This document shows positions 10,204-20,513 of a stretch of 64,000 nt of DNA, piece after piece. Position 1 is the first letter of the stretch; the number at the start of each line of letters is the position of its first letter. Below the pieces are notes generated by a model. That model was not told where the DNA came from. It was given only the letters and a program-made list of their open reading frames with translations, and did not search any database. The stretch comes from Caulobacter sp. (GTDB lineage: Bacteria > Pseudomonadota > Alphaproteobacteria > Caulobacterales > Caulobacteraceae), in the NCBI GenBank assembly GCA_030680355.1, contig JAUXVF010000031.1, positions 496,001-560,000 on the forward strand, written 5' to 3'. The position numbers were made by a program, and so were the translations under genes.

Positions 10204-10287
10204 CCGCGGTTCAGGTTGAACCAGGCAAAAAGACGGTCAATGGGACATTAACAGGGGCCGGCGGCAGTCGGACTCGCGGAGCAAACG

Positions 10288-11331
10288 ATGAAAAAGACCA
10301 TCACCACCGCGCTCGTGTTGACCATGCTGGCCAGCACGTCCGCCTATGCCCGACCCGACTCAGATCCGCGCGAGCGGGATCGCGGGAACCGCGGCGAGCA
10401 AGCCCCCGTGGCCGACGCGCCGCGCCAGGCTCCTCAAGGGCGTGGTGATCGCGGTGATCGCGGTCGGCCTCAGCCTCAACCTCAGGCCCAACCTCAGCCC
10501 CAACCGCAGCCGCAGGCCGCGCCCGACAGCGGACGCTCGCAGTGGCAGGGCCAGGGGGGGCGGCCGCGAGGTCCGGGCGCCCAGGTCGACCGTCAAGGTG
10601 ATCGCGGCGATCGCGGCGATCGCGGTCAGCGGCAGCGCGCGCAGCAGGCTCCGACCACCGTGCCGCTCCAGGGCGGCCGCGACCGCAACGCCGACGCCCG
10701 TCAGGGTCAGGCTTATCAGCCCGGTCAGGCCGGCCGTGATCGCAACCGCGATGGTCGCCCCGATGCGCGTCAGACCCAGGACTACCGCGGCAATCAGGCT
10801 GGTCCGTCCGGTCGTGATCGCAACCGCGACGGCCGCCCCGATGCGCGTCAGGGCCAGGACTACCGTGGTTATCAGCCCGGTCAGGCCGGGCGTGACCGCA
10901 ACCGCGATGGTCGCCCCGACGCCCGTCAGAACCAGGACTATCGGTCCGGTCAGGGCGGCTGGGATCGCAATGACCGCCGTGGTGACAATCGCTGGGACGG
11001 TCGCCGTCCGGGCGAAGGCCGGCAGTTGCGCAGCCGCGACCAAAGTCGTCGGTGGTACGACGAGCGCTCCTGGCGTCAGTCCTACCAGGCCCAGCACCGC
11101 TATCGGGTCGCGCCCTACCGCTATCCCCGCGGCTGGTACGCCTACAGCTGGAGCTTCAACGACTTCCTGCCCTTCGGCTGGTACACCAGCAGCTACTACC
11201 TGAACTGGGGCGCCTACGGCCTGCCTTATCCGCCGATCGGCTGCGAATGGGTCCGGGTCGGACAGGACGCCGTCCTGGTCGATATCTGGTCCGGCCGGGT
11301 GGTCAGCGTCTACTACGGCCTGTTCTGGTAG
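10288..11331 (+). CDS. RcnB-family exported protein with QP/RGD-rich and tandem-repeat low-complexity domain
   Basis: Signal peptide, then 26-aa repeats GRDRNRDGRPDARQxQDYRG, then aromatic RcnB-like C-terminus (DFLPFGWYTSSYYLNWGAYGLPYPPIGCEWVRVGQDAVLVDIWSGRVV). Confidence 0.8.
   Translation: MKKTITTALVLTMLASTSAYARPDSDPRERDRGNRGEQAPVADAPRQAPQGRGDRGDRGRPQPQPQAQPQPQPQPQAAPDSGRSQWQGQGGRPRGPGAQVDRQGDRGDRGDRGQRQRAQQAPTTVPLQGGRDRNADARQGQAYQPGQAGRDRNRDGRPDARQTQDYRGNQAGPSGRDRNRDGRPDARQGQDYRGYQPGQAGRDRNRDGRPDARQNQDYRSGQGGWDRNDRRGDNRWDGRRPGEGRQLRSRDQSRRWYDERSWRQSYQAQHRYRVAPYRYPRGWYAYSWSFNDFLPFGWYTSSYYLNWGAYGLPYPPIGCEWVRVGQDAVLVDIWSGRVVSVYYGLFW
10732..10965 (+). repeat. Three in-frame 78-bp tandem repeats encoding GRDRNRDGRPDARQxQDYRGxxxGxx
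   Basis: Repeat units 10732-10809, 10810-10887 and 10888-10965, same frame. Confidence 0.9.
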
Positions 11332-11353
11332 ATCGCCATTGAATGGACTGACG

Positions 11354-11383
11354 AAGCCCCGGAGGCGACTCCGGGGCTTTTTC
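11354..11383 (+). terminator. Rho-independent terminator
   Basis: AAGCCCCGGAG-GCGA-CTCCGGGGCTT hairpin followed by T tract, just after the RcnB-like CDS. Confidence 0.85.
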
Positions 11384-11427
11384 ATTGGGCGTCAGCCTTG
11401 ACGTTTGCGCAATTTTCCGCTCGATAG

Positions 11428-12510
<1,083 letters not shown>

Positions 12511-12608
12511 GCGTCTTTCATCGCCGGCAAGGGGGCGCGACCCGGTCGCGCCCCTGTTCACCCGCCGGTCGCCGCACTACCCTTGCGGCGAACAGAAGGA
12601 AGCTTGTC

Positions 12609-13181
12609 ATGAAACGTCTGATCCTGGCGGCCGTACTGGCCCTGATCGCCGCGCCGGCTCTGGCCGCGCCCGTGGCCTACAAACTTGACCCGGCCCATAC
12701 CCAGACGACTTTCGCCGTCGATCGCTTTGGTTTCACCACCGTTCTGGGCGCGTTCACCCAGTCCGAAGGCACGATCTGGATCGACGAGGCCGAACCGGCG
12801 AAGTCGCGGGTCGAGGCGGTCATCAAGATCGCCAGCCTGTTCGCCGGCGACGCCACCCGCGATGAGCACCTCAAGGGTGAGCGCTGGCTGAACGCCGCCG
12901 CCCACCCGCTGGCGACCTTTGTCTCAACCAAGGTCGTCACCACCGGCGCCGACACCGCTGACGTGACCGGCGACATGACCGTGAATGGCCAGACGCACGA
13001 GATCACCCTGAAGGTCAAACTCAACAAGATCGGCAAAGCCCCGGGCTCGGGCAAGCAATCGGCCGGCTTCACCATCACCGGCGTTATCCCGCGCAAGCTG
13101 TTTGGCGTGACGACGGCGGCCAATGTCATCGGCGACCGCGTCGACCTCCGCATCGAAGCCCTCGGCGTGGCGGCCGAGTAG
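12609..13181 (+). CDS. YceI family periplasmic protein
   Basis: Signal peptide plus YKLDPAHTQTTFAVDRFGFTTVLGAF. Confidence 0.92.
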   Translation: MKRLILAAVLALIAAPALAAPVAYKLDPAHTQTTFAVDRFGFTTVLGAFTQSEGTIWIDEAEPAKSRVEAVIKIASLFAGDATRDEHLKGERWLNAAAHPLATFVSTKVVTTGADTADVTGDMTVNGQTHEITLKVKLNKIGKAPGSGKQSAGFTITGVIPRKLFGVTTAANVIGDRVDLRIEALGVAAE

Positions 13182-13186
13182 GCTTC

Positions 13187-13753
13187 ATGCGTCGCATCGA
13201 GAACCTTTATCTGGCCGGCCCCGAGGTCTGGTTTCCCAATGTCGGCGCGCATTTCGCGATGCGTCAGGCGCTCTGCGCCGAGGCCGGCTTCACCATGCTG
13301 CAGCCCGACACCAGCGAGTTGAAGGAGCTGGAGCCGGGCGAGGTGATGGCGCGGGAGATCTACGCCGAACGGGTGGCGCGGATGCGCCGGGCGGACGCGG
13401 CGGTGGTCAATCTGACGCCCTGGCGCGGCCCGTCGGCCGACCCGGGCACGGCCTTCGAGGCCGGCTTCCTGTCAGGCCTCGGCAAGCCGGTGATGGCCTA
13501 TATGAACATCAGTTACGAGCACGACGCCGAATACCGTGATCGCATCGACACGCATATCGGCGCCCAGCTCGATGAAGACGGGATCTGGCGCGACGGGGAG
13601 GGGTGTTTGATCGAGGATTTCGGCCTGCCCGAGACGATCATGCTCTGGGCCGAGGCCCGGCGGCTGTTCGTCATCGTCACCCAGGACGTCATGGGCGACG
13701 CCACGGGCCTGCAGCTGTGCCTGGAGGCGCTCAAGGAATACGCCGAGGCCTGA
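13187..13753 (+). CDS. Nucleoside 2-deoxyribosyltransferase
   Basis: LYLAGPEVWFPN, PSADPGTAFEAGFLSGLGKPVMAYMN. Confidence 0.88.
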   Translation: MRRIENLYLAGPEVWFPNVGAHFAMRQALCAEAGFTMLQPDTSELKELEPGEVMAREIYAERVARMRRADAAVVNLTPWRGPSADPGTAFEAGFLSGLGKPVMAYMNISYEHDAEYRDRIDTHIGAQLDEDGIWRDGEGCLIEDFGLPETIMLWAEARRLFVIVTQDVMGDATGLQLCLEALKEYAEA

Positions 13754-14503
13754 TCAGGCCCAGGCCAGCGCGGCCTCTCCGCGCAGGATGGCTTCGGCTT
13801 CGGCCGAATGTTTTCCGCCATTCCGATCATGCAGCACCAACGCCGGCAACAGCTTCAGCGGCGCCTTGCCGGTCTTGATCGCCCGCACAATGACCCGTTT
13901 GGCCGGTTCGTCGGCGAAGGGATGCAGGGGCCGAATCTGGAAGGACCCCGCCTTGTCGCCCAGCAGCGACAGCAGATCGCCCAGTCGGTCGGCGCGATGG
14001 ATGACGGTGATCGTGCCGCCCTCGCGGACGGCCTTGAGCAGAAACCCGGTCCAGGCCTCCAGACCGCCGTCAGCCATCCAGGCGCCGGTCTTCTCCGGCG
14101 CCGGCGCCCGCAGCTCGCCCGGATCGTCGAAAAACGGCGGATTGGCCATCACGGCGTCAAAAGGCGGCAGGCCCAGCGCCCTGAAACCGCCCTGCACATC
14201 CCCTGTGACGATGGCGGCGCGATCCGACAGCGCGTTGGTCACCAAATTCTCGCGGGCCAGGGCCGCCGCGCCGGGATGGCGTTCAAGGCCGGTGAAATGG
14301 GCGCCGGGCCGCCGCAGGGCCGCCGCCAGCAGCGCCCCGCCGGGGCCGCAGCCGGCCTCCAGGACCCGCTCGCCGGCCCTCGCGTCGCAGGCCGCGGCCA
14401 GCATCGCCGCATCCATGCCCGCGCGATATCCATGCGCGGACTGGCGCAAGGATATGCGCCCGTTCAGCAATCGATCCTCGGTAACGTCGTTACGGTCAGC
14501 CAT
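13754..14503 (-). CDS. tRNA1(Val) adenine-N6 methyltransferase-like SAM methyltransferase
   Basis: MADRNDVTEDRLLNGRISLRQSAHGYRAGMDA...VLEAGCGPG...VMANPPFFDD; start trimmed from the longer ORF-track entry. Confidence 0.88.
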   Translation of the reverse strand: MADRNDVTEDRLLNGRISLRQSAHGYRAGMDAAMLAAACDARAGERVLEAGCGPGGALLAAALRRPGAHFTGLERHPGAAALARENLVTNALSDRAAIVTGDVQGGFRALGLPPFDAVMANPPFFDDPGELRAPAPEKTGAWMADGGLEAWTGFLLKAVREGGTITVIHRADRLGDLLSLLGDKAGSFQIRPLHPFADEPAKRVIVRAIKTGKAPLKLLPALVLHDRNGGKHSAEAEAILRGEAALAWA

Positions 14504-14596
14504 CTCGGCCTTGCCCTCGTCCTTCCCCTGACCTATCCCGCCGGGGACGCCTTTCGCAACGGCGCAGGGCCGGAGCTTGAGGATGAAGGAGCGCGC

Positions 14597-15610
14597 GTGT
14601 TGGACGCAGTAAACACGGCCGTGACCCGCCCGGCGGGATCCGTGGACGGGTTGGTTGAGTTGGCGTCCGCGGACATGGCCGGCGTCAACGCCCTGATCGC
14701 TGCCCGCATGCAGAGCCCGGTGGCGGTGATTCCCGCCCTGGCTGACCATCTGATCAATGCCGGGGGCAAACGCCTGCGGCCGTTGTTGACCCTGGCCAGC
14801 GCCCGCCTGGCCGGCGCGACCGACGATTCCTGTCACAAGCTGGCGGCGGCGGTGGAGTTCATCCACACCGCCACCCTGTTGCATGACGACGTCATCGACT
14901 CGTCCCAGCTGCGCCGCGGCAAGGTGGCGGCGCATCTGATCTGGGGCGCGCCGTCGAGCGTGCTGGTGGGGGATTATCTGTTCGCCCGGGCCTTCGAGCT
15001 GATGGTCGAGGCCGGCTCGCTGGTCGCCCTCGACATTCTGGCCAAGGCCTCCGGCGTGATCTCCGAGGGCGAGGTGCTGCAGCTGACCCGCGCCCACGAC
15101 CTCAACCTGTCGCAGGACGTCTATCTCGAGATTATCCGCGCCAAAACCGCCGAGCTGTTCGCCGCCGCCGCCGAGGCCGGCGCGGTCTGCGCCGGGGCGT
15201 CGGAAGATCGCCGGCGGGCCATGCGGTCCTACGGGCTGAACCTGGGTCTGGCCTTCCAGCTGGTCGACGACGCCCTCGACTACGGCGGCGCCACCGAGGA
15301 CCTGGGCAAGAACGCCGGCGACGACTTCCGTGAAGGCAAGGCGACCCTGCCGCTGCTGCTGGCCATCGCCCGCACCGGCGAGGCCGAGACGGCCTTCTGG
15401 GAGCGGACCATTGGCCGTCGGGAGCAGACCGACGCCGATTTCCGGCGGGCCCGCGATCTGATCGCCCAGACCGGCGCGGCGGCGAGCACCCTGGACCTGG
15501 CGGCGGACTTCGCCCGGGAGGCCAAGGCGGCGCTCGGGCCAATGGACGCCAACGGCTGGCGGACAGCGCTGGTCGACCTGGCCGATTTCGCCGTCAGCCG
15601 CAGGGCGTGA
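14597..15610 (+). CDS. Polyprenyl (octaprenyl-type) diphosphate synthase
   Basis: GGKRLRPLLTLASA, LLHDDVIDSSQLRRGK, LVDDALDYGG; GTG start at 14597 inside a longer ORF. Confidence 0.92.
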   Translation: MLDAVNTAVTRPAGSVDGLVELASADMAGVNALIAARMQSPVAVIPALADHLINAGGKRLRPLLTLASARLAGATDDSCHKLAAAVEFIHTATLLHDDVIDSSQLRRGKVAAHLIWGAPSSVLVGDYLFARAFELMVEAGSLVALDILAKASGVISEGEVLQLTRAHDLNLSQDVYLEIIRAKTAELFAAAAEAGAVCAGASEDRRRAMRSYGLNLGLAFQLVDDALDYGGATEDLGKNAGDDFREGKATLPLLLAIARTGEAETAFWERTIGRREQTDADFRRARDLIAQTGAAASTLDLAADFAREAKAALGPMDANGWRTALVDLADFAVSRRA

Positions 15611-15635
15611 GCCCCGGTCGCCGACCGACGCCGCC

Positions 15636-16301
15636 TCAGGCCGCCGGCGGCGTGCGCAGGATCACGCAGGTGATTTCGTAGGGGTGAACCAGCCAGTAGA
15701 GCTTGCCCATCGACCGCTTCCACTTGTCCCAGCCGAGAAACGGGAAGGGGAAGCGGAGCAGCGGGCGCAACAGGATCCAGGGCCGCGCGCGGACATTGTC
15801 GCGGTAGGAGCCGCAGGGCAGTATCGTCGCCTTCTCGATGGTCGCGCCCGGAAACAGGGCGGCGACTTCCTCCGGCGTCGGGCGGAAGAGCGTATCAATG
15901 GGATCGCGGTGGTAGGGATAGCTGTGCGGAACGGTCACCACCACCAGCCCGCCGGGCTGGACCAGCGCCATGGCCCGGGCGGCCAGGGTCTCCGGATCGA
16001 GCACATGTTCGAGAATATTGCACAGCAGCAGCGCGCGGGCGCCGACGGCCGCGGCGCGGTCGAAACCGTCGTCGGACAGGATGTCGGCGGCGATGTCGAC
16101 GCCTTCGGCTTCCTTCATGTCGAGATGCACGATCCTGACGCCGCGGGCCTCGAGCGGGGCGATCAGCTCGTTGTGAATCCAGGGTTGCTCGCGGGTGCGG
16201 AAGGCGAGGGTCGAGCCGCCGACATTGAGCATCGGACTCATGCCGGCCGCGTCGAGGTCCGACAGCTCGGCGGCGATCCAGGCGGCTTCCCGTGCGAACA
16301 T
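15636..16301 (-). CDS. Class I SAM-dependent methyltransferase
   Basis: ALLLCNILEHVLDPETLAARAMALVQPGGLVVVTVPHSYPYH. Confidence 0.82.
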   Translation of the reverse strand: MFAREAAWIAAELSDLDAAGMSPMLNVGGSTLAFRTREQPWIHNELIAPLEARGVRIVHLDMKEAEGVDIAADILSDDGFDRAAAVGARALLLCNILEHVLDPETLAARAMALVQPGGLVVVTVPHSYPYHRDPIDTLFRPTPEEVAALFPGATIEKATILPCGSYRDNVRARPWILLRPLLRFPFPFLGWDKWKRSMGKLYWLVHPYEITCVILRTPPAA

Positions 16302-16357
16302 TCAGATCTCCTCGGGAGGCTGGCTGACAACTGGTCTCTTGATAGGACGGATTCACG

Positions 16358-17305
16358 ATGACCGGCGAGCGGGTTCTCGTCATCAAGCTTTCGGCGCTTG
16401 GCGATTTCATCCAGGCGACCGGCGCCATGGCGGCGATCCGGCGGACCCACCCGGACGCCGAGATCACTTTCCTGACCACGCCGCCCTATGCGGCGATGGC
16501 GGCGGCGACGGGCTGGTTCGACGTGGTCTGGTCGGACGGCCGTCCGGGCTGGGGCTATCTGCCGGCCGTTGCGCGGCTGATCGCCCGCCTCAGGGCCGCC
16601 CGGTTCGACCGGGTCTATGACCTGCAGTGCCAGAGCCGGACCAATCGCTACTTCTGGCTGCTCGGGCCGCAGCGCCCTCCCTGGTCGGGCAACGCCCGGG
16701 GGGCGTCGATGACCTATCGCGCGCCGGAGCGGGACAGTCTCCACATCCAGGATCTGTTCCGCCGACAGCTGGCGGTCGCCGGGATCGACGACGTGCCGGC
16801 ATCGGATCTGTCCTGGCTGCGGGGCGACATCACGGGTTTAACGCCGGCCGGGCCCTTCGCGCTGCTGGCGCCGGGGGGCGCGGCTCACAGACCGGCCAAA
16901 CGCTGGCCAGCGGCGCTGTATGGCGAACTGGCGGCTCGGCTGACGGCGCGGGGCGTGACGCCGGTGGTGCTGGGCCATGGCGCGGAGGAGGCGGCGCTGG
17001 CCGCGGTCATCCTGGCCGCCGCGCCGGGCGCTGTCAGCCTGGTCGGCGCGACCTCGCTGGGGAGCATCGCCAGCCTGGCGCGGGAAGCGGTTCTGGCCGT
17101 GGGCAATGACACCGGACCCATGCAGGTGGTGGTCGCCGCCGGCTGTCCGGCGGTGGTGCTGTTCTCCGGCGAAAGCGATCCGGCGATGAGCGCCCCGCGC
17201 CCCATCCGGCCAGACCAGCCGGTGACCATTCTGCGCGAGATGGACCTGGCCGACCTGGCCGTCGAACCGGTCTGGGCGGCGACCGAGGCGATCAGAACCC
17301 GCTGA
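16358..17305 (+). CDS. Glycosyltransferase family 9 (LPS heptosyltransferase-like)
   Basis: VLVIKLSALGDFIQATGAMAAIRRTHPDAEITFLTT; GNDTGPMQVVVAAGCPAVVLFSGES. Confidence 0.9.
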   Translation: MTGERVLVIKLSALGDFIQATGAMAAIRRTHPDAEITFLTTPPYAAMAAATGWFDVVWSDGRPGWGYLPAVARLIARLRAARFDRVYDLQCQSRTNRYFWLLGPQRPPWSGNARGASMTYRAPERDSLHIQDLFRRQLAVAGIDDVPASDLSWLRGDITGLTPAGPFALLAPGGAAHRPAKRWPAALYGELAARLTARGVTPVVLGHGAEEAALAAVILAAAPGAVSLVGATSLGSIASLAREAVLAVGNDTGPMQVVVAAGCPAVVLFSGESDPAMSAPRPIRPDQPVTILREMDLADLAVEPVWAATEAIRTR

Positions 17306-17627
17306 ACAGCCGGTCCAGCGCCCGGCGGATGTCGTCCTCGCGGTCGACGAGGGAGCCAAGCGTCCGCCCCGGAGAACGCCGTGGGACCGAGCCCATCCCC
17401 GAAAGCGCCAGAACGAAGCCGCTTCCACCATGGTCGACGCCCACATCAACGCCGTTGGCGATCTTGTCGGTCGCGAGGGGCGCGACGACGACCACATCCG
17501 GCTCAATGAAATGGGATTGGATCATCGCCACGAAGGGCGCGAACCGGCGGGAGTCCGGCGAAGAGGTCCTGAAGACGTCGAACTGCCGCAAGTCACCAGC
17601 GCCGGAGATCGGCGCCAAAGACGCCAC
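17292..17627 (-). CDS. ccdB: CcdB family toxin
   Basis: QFDVFRTSSPDSRRFAPFVAMIQSHFIEPDVVVVAPLA and C-terminal SLVDREDDIRRALDRLFSGF; start uncertain. Confidence 0.83.
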   Translation of the reverse strand: MASLAPISGAGDLRQFDVFRTSSPDSRRFAPFVAMIQSHFIEPDVVVVAPLATDKIANGVDVGVDHGGSGFVLALSGMGSVPRRSPGRTLGSLVDREDDIRRALDRLFSGF

Positions 17628-17841
17628 GCCGGGCGACGGTCTCGTTGTTGTGCCTGATCGCCTCGGCGTTGTCCTCGGCCCAACGGCGGGCGCGGGCCTC
17701 GGCGCCGGCGGGGTCGAGCTTTTGCAGCCGCAGCCGCAGGTCCCGCTCGTTCATGCCGCTGACGTCGAGCCCAAGCCGCGCGGCCTGCGCCAGCAGCGCC
17801 GGGTCGATGTCCGTGGCGGGCTCGGGTCTGTCCATGGCCAA
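17593..17841 (-). CDS. ccdA: CcdA-like antitoxin
   Basis: 82 aa ending RWAEDNAEAIRHNNETVARRGVFGADLRRW, directly upstream of and overlapping ccdB. Confidence 0.8.
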   Translation of the reverse strand: MAMDRPEPATDIDPALLAQAARLGLDVSGMNERDLRLRLQKLDPAGAEARARRWAEDNAEAIRHNNETVARRGVFGADLRRW

Positions 17842-17849
17842 ACGCTACA

Positions 17850-18320
17850 TCAAGGAGAACAAACCGGCAGCGACAATCTCAGGGCGTGCGTCACCCCCCG
17901 CCAGTCGACGGGCGTAAAGCCCATGGCCTCCCAGAACGGCCCCGCCGCCGCCGTCGCCCGGGCGTTGACGATCAGCAGCGGCGCGGTCTGGAATCCCTGC
18001 TGCATCATCGCCCCGGCCAGGGCGCGGGCGACGCCCGCCCGACGGAACCTCGGCCGCACATAAAGCCGGCGCAGACGCATGGCCGGCTCGGTCAGCCCGG
18101 CCTCCACCGTCACGCCGCCGACGCCGGTCAGATCGCCGTCGATGAAGGCCGCGAACAAGGCAGCGCCGGGCTCAACAAAGGGATCGCTCGCCGAACCGAA
18201 CTCCGTCGCCAGCAAGGCCATGTTACGCACCCCCTCGGCGGCCGCGTCGGCGATCATTACCGCGAACTCATCCGGCAGGACCTCGACAACGCGGGCGATG
18301 CGGACCACCTGTGGGGTCAT
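17850..18320 (-). CDS. GNAT family N-acetyltransferase
   Basis: MRLRRLYVRPRFRRAGVARALAGAMMQQGF; start trimmed from the ORF-track entry. Confidence 0.85.
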   Translation of the reverse strand: MTPQVVRIARVVEVLPDEFAVMIADAAAEGVRNMALLATEFGSASDPFVEPGAALFAAFIDGDLTGVGGVTVEAGLTEPAMRLRRLYVRPRFRRAGVARALAGAMMQQGFQTAPLLIVNARATAAAGPFWEAMGFTPVDWRGVTHALRLSLPVCSP

Positions 18321-18341
18321 GACGCCATCACGGAGACCGAC

Positions 18342-18743
18342 ATGCTGAAGCTGCTGCTCAATATCCTGTGGTTCATCTGCGGCGGCTGGCTGAGCGGCCT
18401 GCTGTGGCTGCTGGGCGGGGCGTTGCTGGCGGTGACCATCGTCGGGCTCCCCTATACCGGCGCGGCCTGGCGCATCGCCGGCTTCGCCTTCTGGCCGTTC
18501 GGCAAGGAGATCGTCGCCCGCGACCTGCACACCGGCAAGGAGGATATCGGCACCGGCCCGCTGGGTCTTGTGCTCAACATCATCTGGTTCCTGCTCGGCG
18601 GCTGGTACATCGCCCTGTCGCATCTGGTCATTGCTGTCGCCGAGGCCGTGACCATCATCGGCCTGCCCTTCGCCTACAAGGATCTGCAGCTGGCGCTGCT
18701 CGCCCTGGCCCCGGTCGGCAAGGTGGTGGTGATCAAGCGCTAG
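18342..18743 (+). CDS. YccF domain-containing membrane protein
   Basis: MLKLLLNILWFICGGWLSGLLWLLGG...GLPYTGAAWRIAGFAFWPFGKEI, second copy of NIIWFLLGGWYIALSHL. Confidence 0.9.
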   Translation: MLKLLLNILWFICGGWLSGLLWLLGGALLAVTIVGLPYTGAAWRIAGFAFWPFGKEIVARDLHTGKEDIGTGPLGLVLNIIWFLLGGWYIALSHLVIAVAEAVTIIGLPFAYKDLQLALLALAPVGKVVVIKR

Positions 18744-18750
18744 CAAAATC

Positions 18751-18872
18751 CTCCCCTTCTTCTGGGGGAGGTGGCGCTGCGCAGCCTTGGCGAAGCAGCG
18801 CCGGAGGGGGTCCGCTCAGATTTAGGGTGACCCCCTCAGTCGGCTTCGCCGACAGCTCTCCCGAAGGGGAGC
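18751..18872. repeat. Palindromic intergenic element (REP/MITE-like)
   Basis: ctccccttcttctgggggag ... ggcgctgcgcagccttggcgaagcagcgcc ... agtcggcttcgccgaca ... ctcccgaaggggagca; nested inverted repeats in a non-coding gap. Confidence 0.6.
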
Positions 18873-18875
18873 ATC

Positions 18876-19715
18876 TTATCGCGGTTCCGGCCCTTCTTCC
18901 TCTTCCAGCAGGATGTCGAGAAACGTCTCCCGGCGGTTGAGGAAGCTGCGCGTCACCGTGAAATGCTCGGTGTCCTCGTACTCGACCCGCTCCAGCCCAT
19001 GCTCCGAGGCCTGGTAGATCCAGGCGTCGGGGTAGCCGAGAATGATCGGCGAATGGGTGGCGATGATCAGCTGCGATCGGGCCTGCACCAGCTGATGCAG
19101 CTTGGCGAGAAACGACAGCTGCCGTTGCGGCGACAGCGCCGCCTCCGGTTCGTCCATGATGTACAGGCCATCGCCCATCAGCCGGTTCTCGAACAGGGCG
19201 AAGAAGGCCTCGCCGTGCGACTGTTCGTGTAGCGGCTTGTCGCCATAGCGGCTGCCCCGGTTCTGTTCGAGGTAGGTGGCGACGTTGAAGAAGCTCTCGG
19301 CCCGCAGGAAGAAGCCGTCGTGGGCGTAGGCCTTGCCGTCCCGCACCGGCCGGATGAACTTGTGCAGGTCTGAATGATTGGCGTGGGTTGCGAACCGGTG
19401 GTCCCGCGACCCGCCCTCGGCGTTGAAGCCCCAGGCCACGGCCAGGGCCTCGATCAGGGTCGACTTGCCCGAGCCGTTCTCGCCGACAATGAAGGTCACC
19501 CGCGGGTGGAACTTGAGGCTGTGCAGGCTGCGGACCACCGGCAGGTTGAACGGGTAGACGGCCTCGTCCCAGCCCTCGCGCCGGATGAACTGCGCTTCGA
19601 TCCAGTAGGGGGTGGTGAGGCCGGCCATGGGGGCGGTGACTGCCAATCGCTTCGGGTGATGGAGAGCCCTGAAGGCCTTGATGGAATTTGAGCTCCGATC
19701 AGGGCTCCTGGTCAA
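18876..19715 (-). CDS. AAA family ATPase
   Basis: Walker A VGENGSGKSTLIEALA, Walker B GLYIMDEPEAALSPQRQL. Confidence 0.85.
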   Translation of the reverse strand: MTRSPDRSSNSIKAFRALHHPKRLAVTAPMAGLTTPYWIEAQFIRREGWDEAVYPFNLPVVRSLHSLKFHPRVTFIVGENGSGKSTLIEALAVAWGFNAEGGSRDHRFATHANHSDLHKFIRPVRDGKAYAHDGFFLRAESFFNVATYLEQNRGSRYGDKPLHEQSHGEAFFALFENRLMGDGLYIMDEPEAALSPQRQLSFLAKLHQLVQARSQLIIATHSPIILGYPDAWIYQASEHGLERVEYEDTEHFTVTRSFLNRRETFLDILLEEEEGPEPR

Positions 19716-19828
19716 GGACGACCCCAGCGGGATCGCCGCTGCGTGGCCGCGAAGCGGTCCTTGAGCAGGATCACGGCTGGAGCAAGCTGGCCGTCAAGAC
19801 GTCACGTCGTGGTCTGCCGTGAGGGTAT

Positions 19829-20512
19829 TCACGAAAGCCCGCGCCATCGCAGACCGGCCGGCAAATCGCTGGCTGCATAGTCGACTTGTAGAACCCGTCG
19901 GCGTCCGTTGCTGCGGGACCGCTCCGACATATGCAAGATCGGCGTCGCATAGGCCCAGACGTCGCCGGCGTTCGCATGGCAAACGAAGGGAGGCAGGGCT
20001 ACGGCCTTCGAGGCTGCCAGGGTCGCAGGGACGTAGCCGAGCCGGTGCGAGCCCATAGCGATCCTCAGTGGGGCGTTCTCATCGTCGCAGTCGTCCAGAT
20101 GAAGCCGCAGCGTCGCCATGCCTTCGAGGACAGCGATGGGCGGGGCGACGTGCAGGAGGCCGTCCTTGGTCGACCACGGACCGAAGCCTTCGACCTCGAC
20201 CCGCTCGCGGACAGTGATGGTGCGGTCCTGATGCCAGGCGACGATCCAGTTGGCGTCCGGTGTCTTGTCGAACAGCACGGCCCGAACCGGGCGAGCCGTG
20301 GCGCCAATCAGGCCCGTGGCAATACGGCCGACCGGGCCGTCGTTGGCGAGCAGGTCGCTCGCCGCGTCACCGTCAGGAAGCCGTCGTCCCGGACGGCCGT
20401 CGATGGCTGGATCGAGTCGCTGACGAAGGGCCGCGATCTCACCCGCATCCACCGTCTCGGAAAAGAGAGCGGCGCCGTCCCGTGCAAAGGAGAGATCGCA
20501 GGCCCGCATCAC
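19829..20512 (-). CDS. Phytanoyl-CoA dioxygenase family protein
   Basis: WIVAWHQDRTI, LRIAMGSHRLGY, GDVWAYATPILHMSERS. Confidence 0.78.
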   Translation of the reverse strand: MMRACDLSFARDGAALFSETVDAGEIAALRQRLDPAIDGRPGRRLPDGDAASDLLANDGPVGRIATGLIGATARPVRAVLFDKTPDANWIVAWHQDRTITVRERVEVEGFGPWSTKDGLLHVAPPIAVLEGMATLRLHLDDCDDENAPLRIAMGSHRLGYVPATLAASKAVALPPFVCHANAGDVWAYATPILHMSERSRSNGRRRVLQVDYAASDLPAGLRWRGLS

Positions 20513-20513
20513 C

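Noticed and set aside
10732-10965. Regular ~78-bp repeats that could be mistaken for a CRISPR or satellite array
   Set aside because: Units are contiguous, in frame and encode a repeated peptide within a signal-peptide protein; no unique spacers and no cas genes.
11398-11425. TTGACG-like -35 box before ilvC as a promoter
   Set aside because: No convincing -10 partner at the expected spacing; too weak to call without transcription start data.
13808-14596. N-terminal 263 residues of the 600-aa polyprenyl synthase ORF
   Set aside because: Antisense to a clear tRNA methyltransferase gene; synthase homology starts near VLDAVNTAVTRPAG, so the start was placed at 14597.
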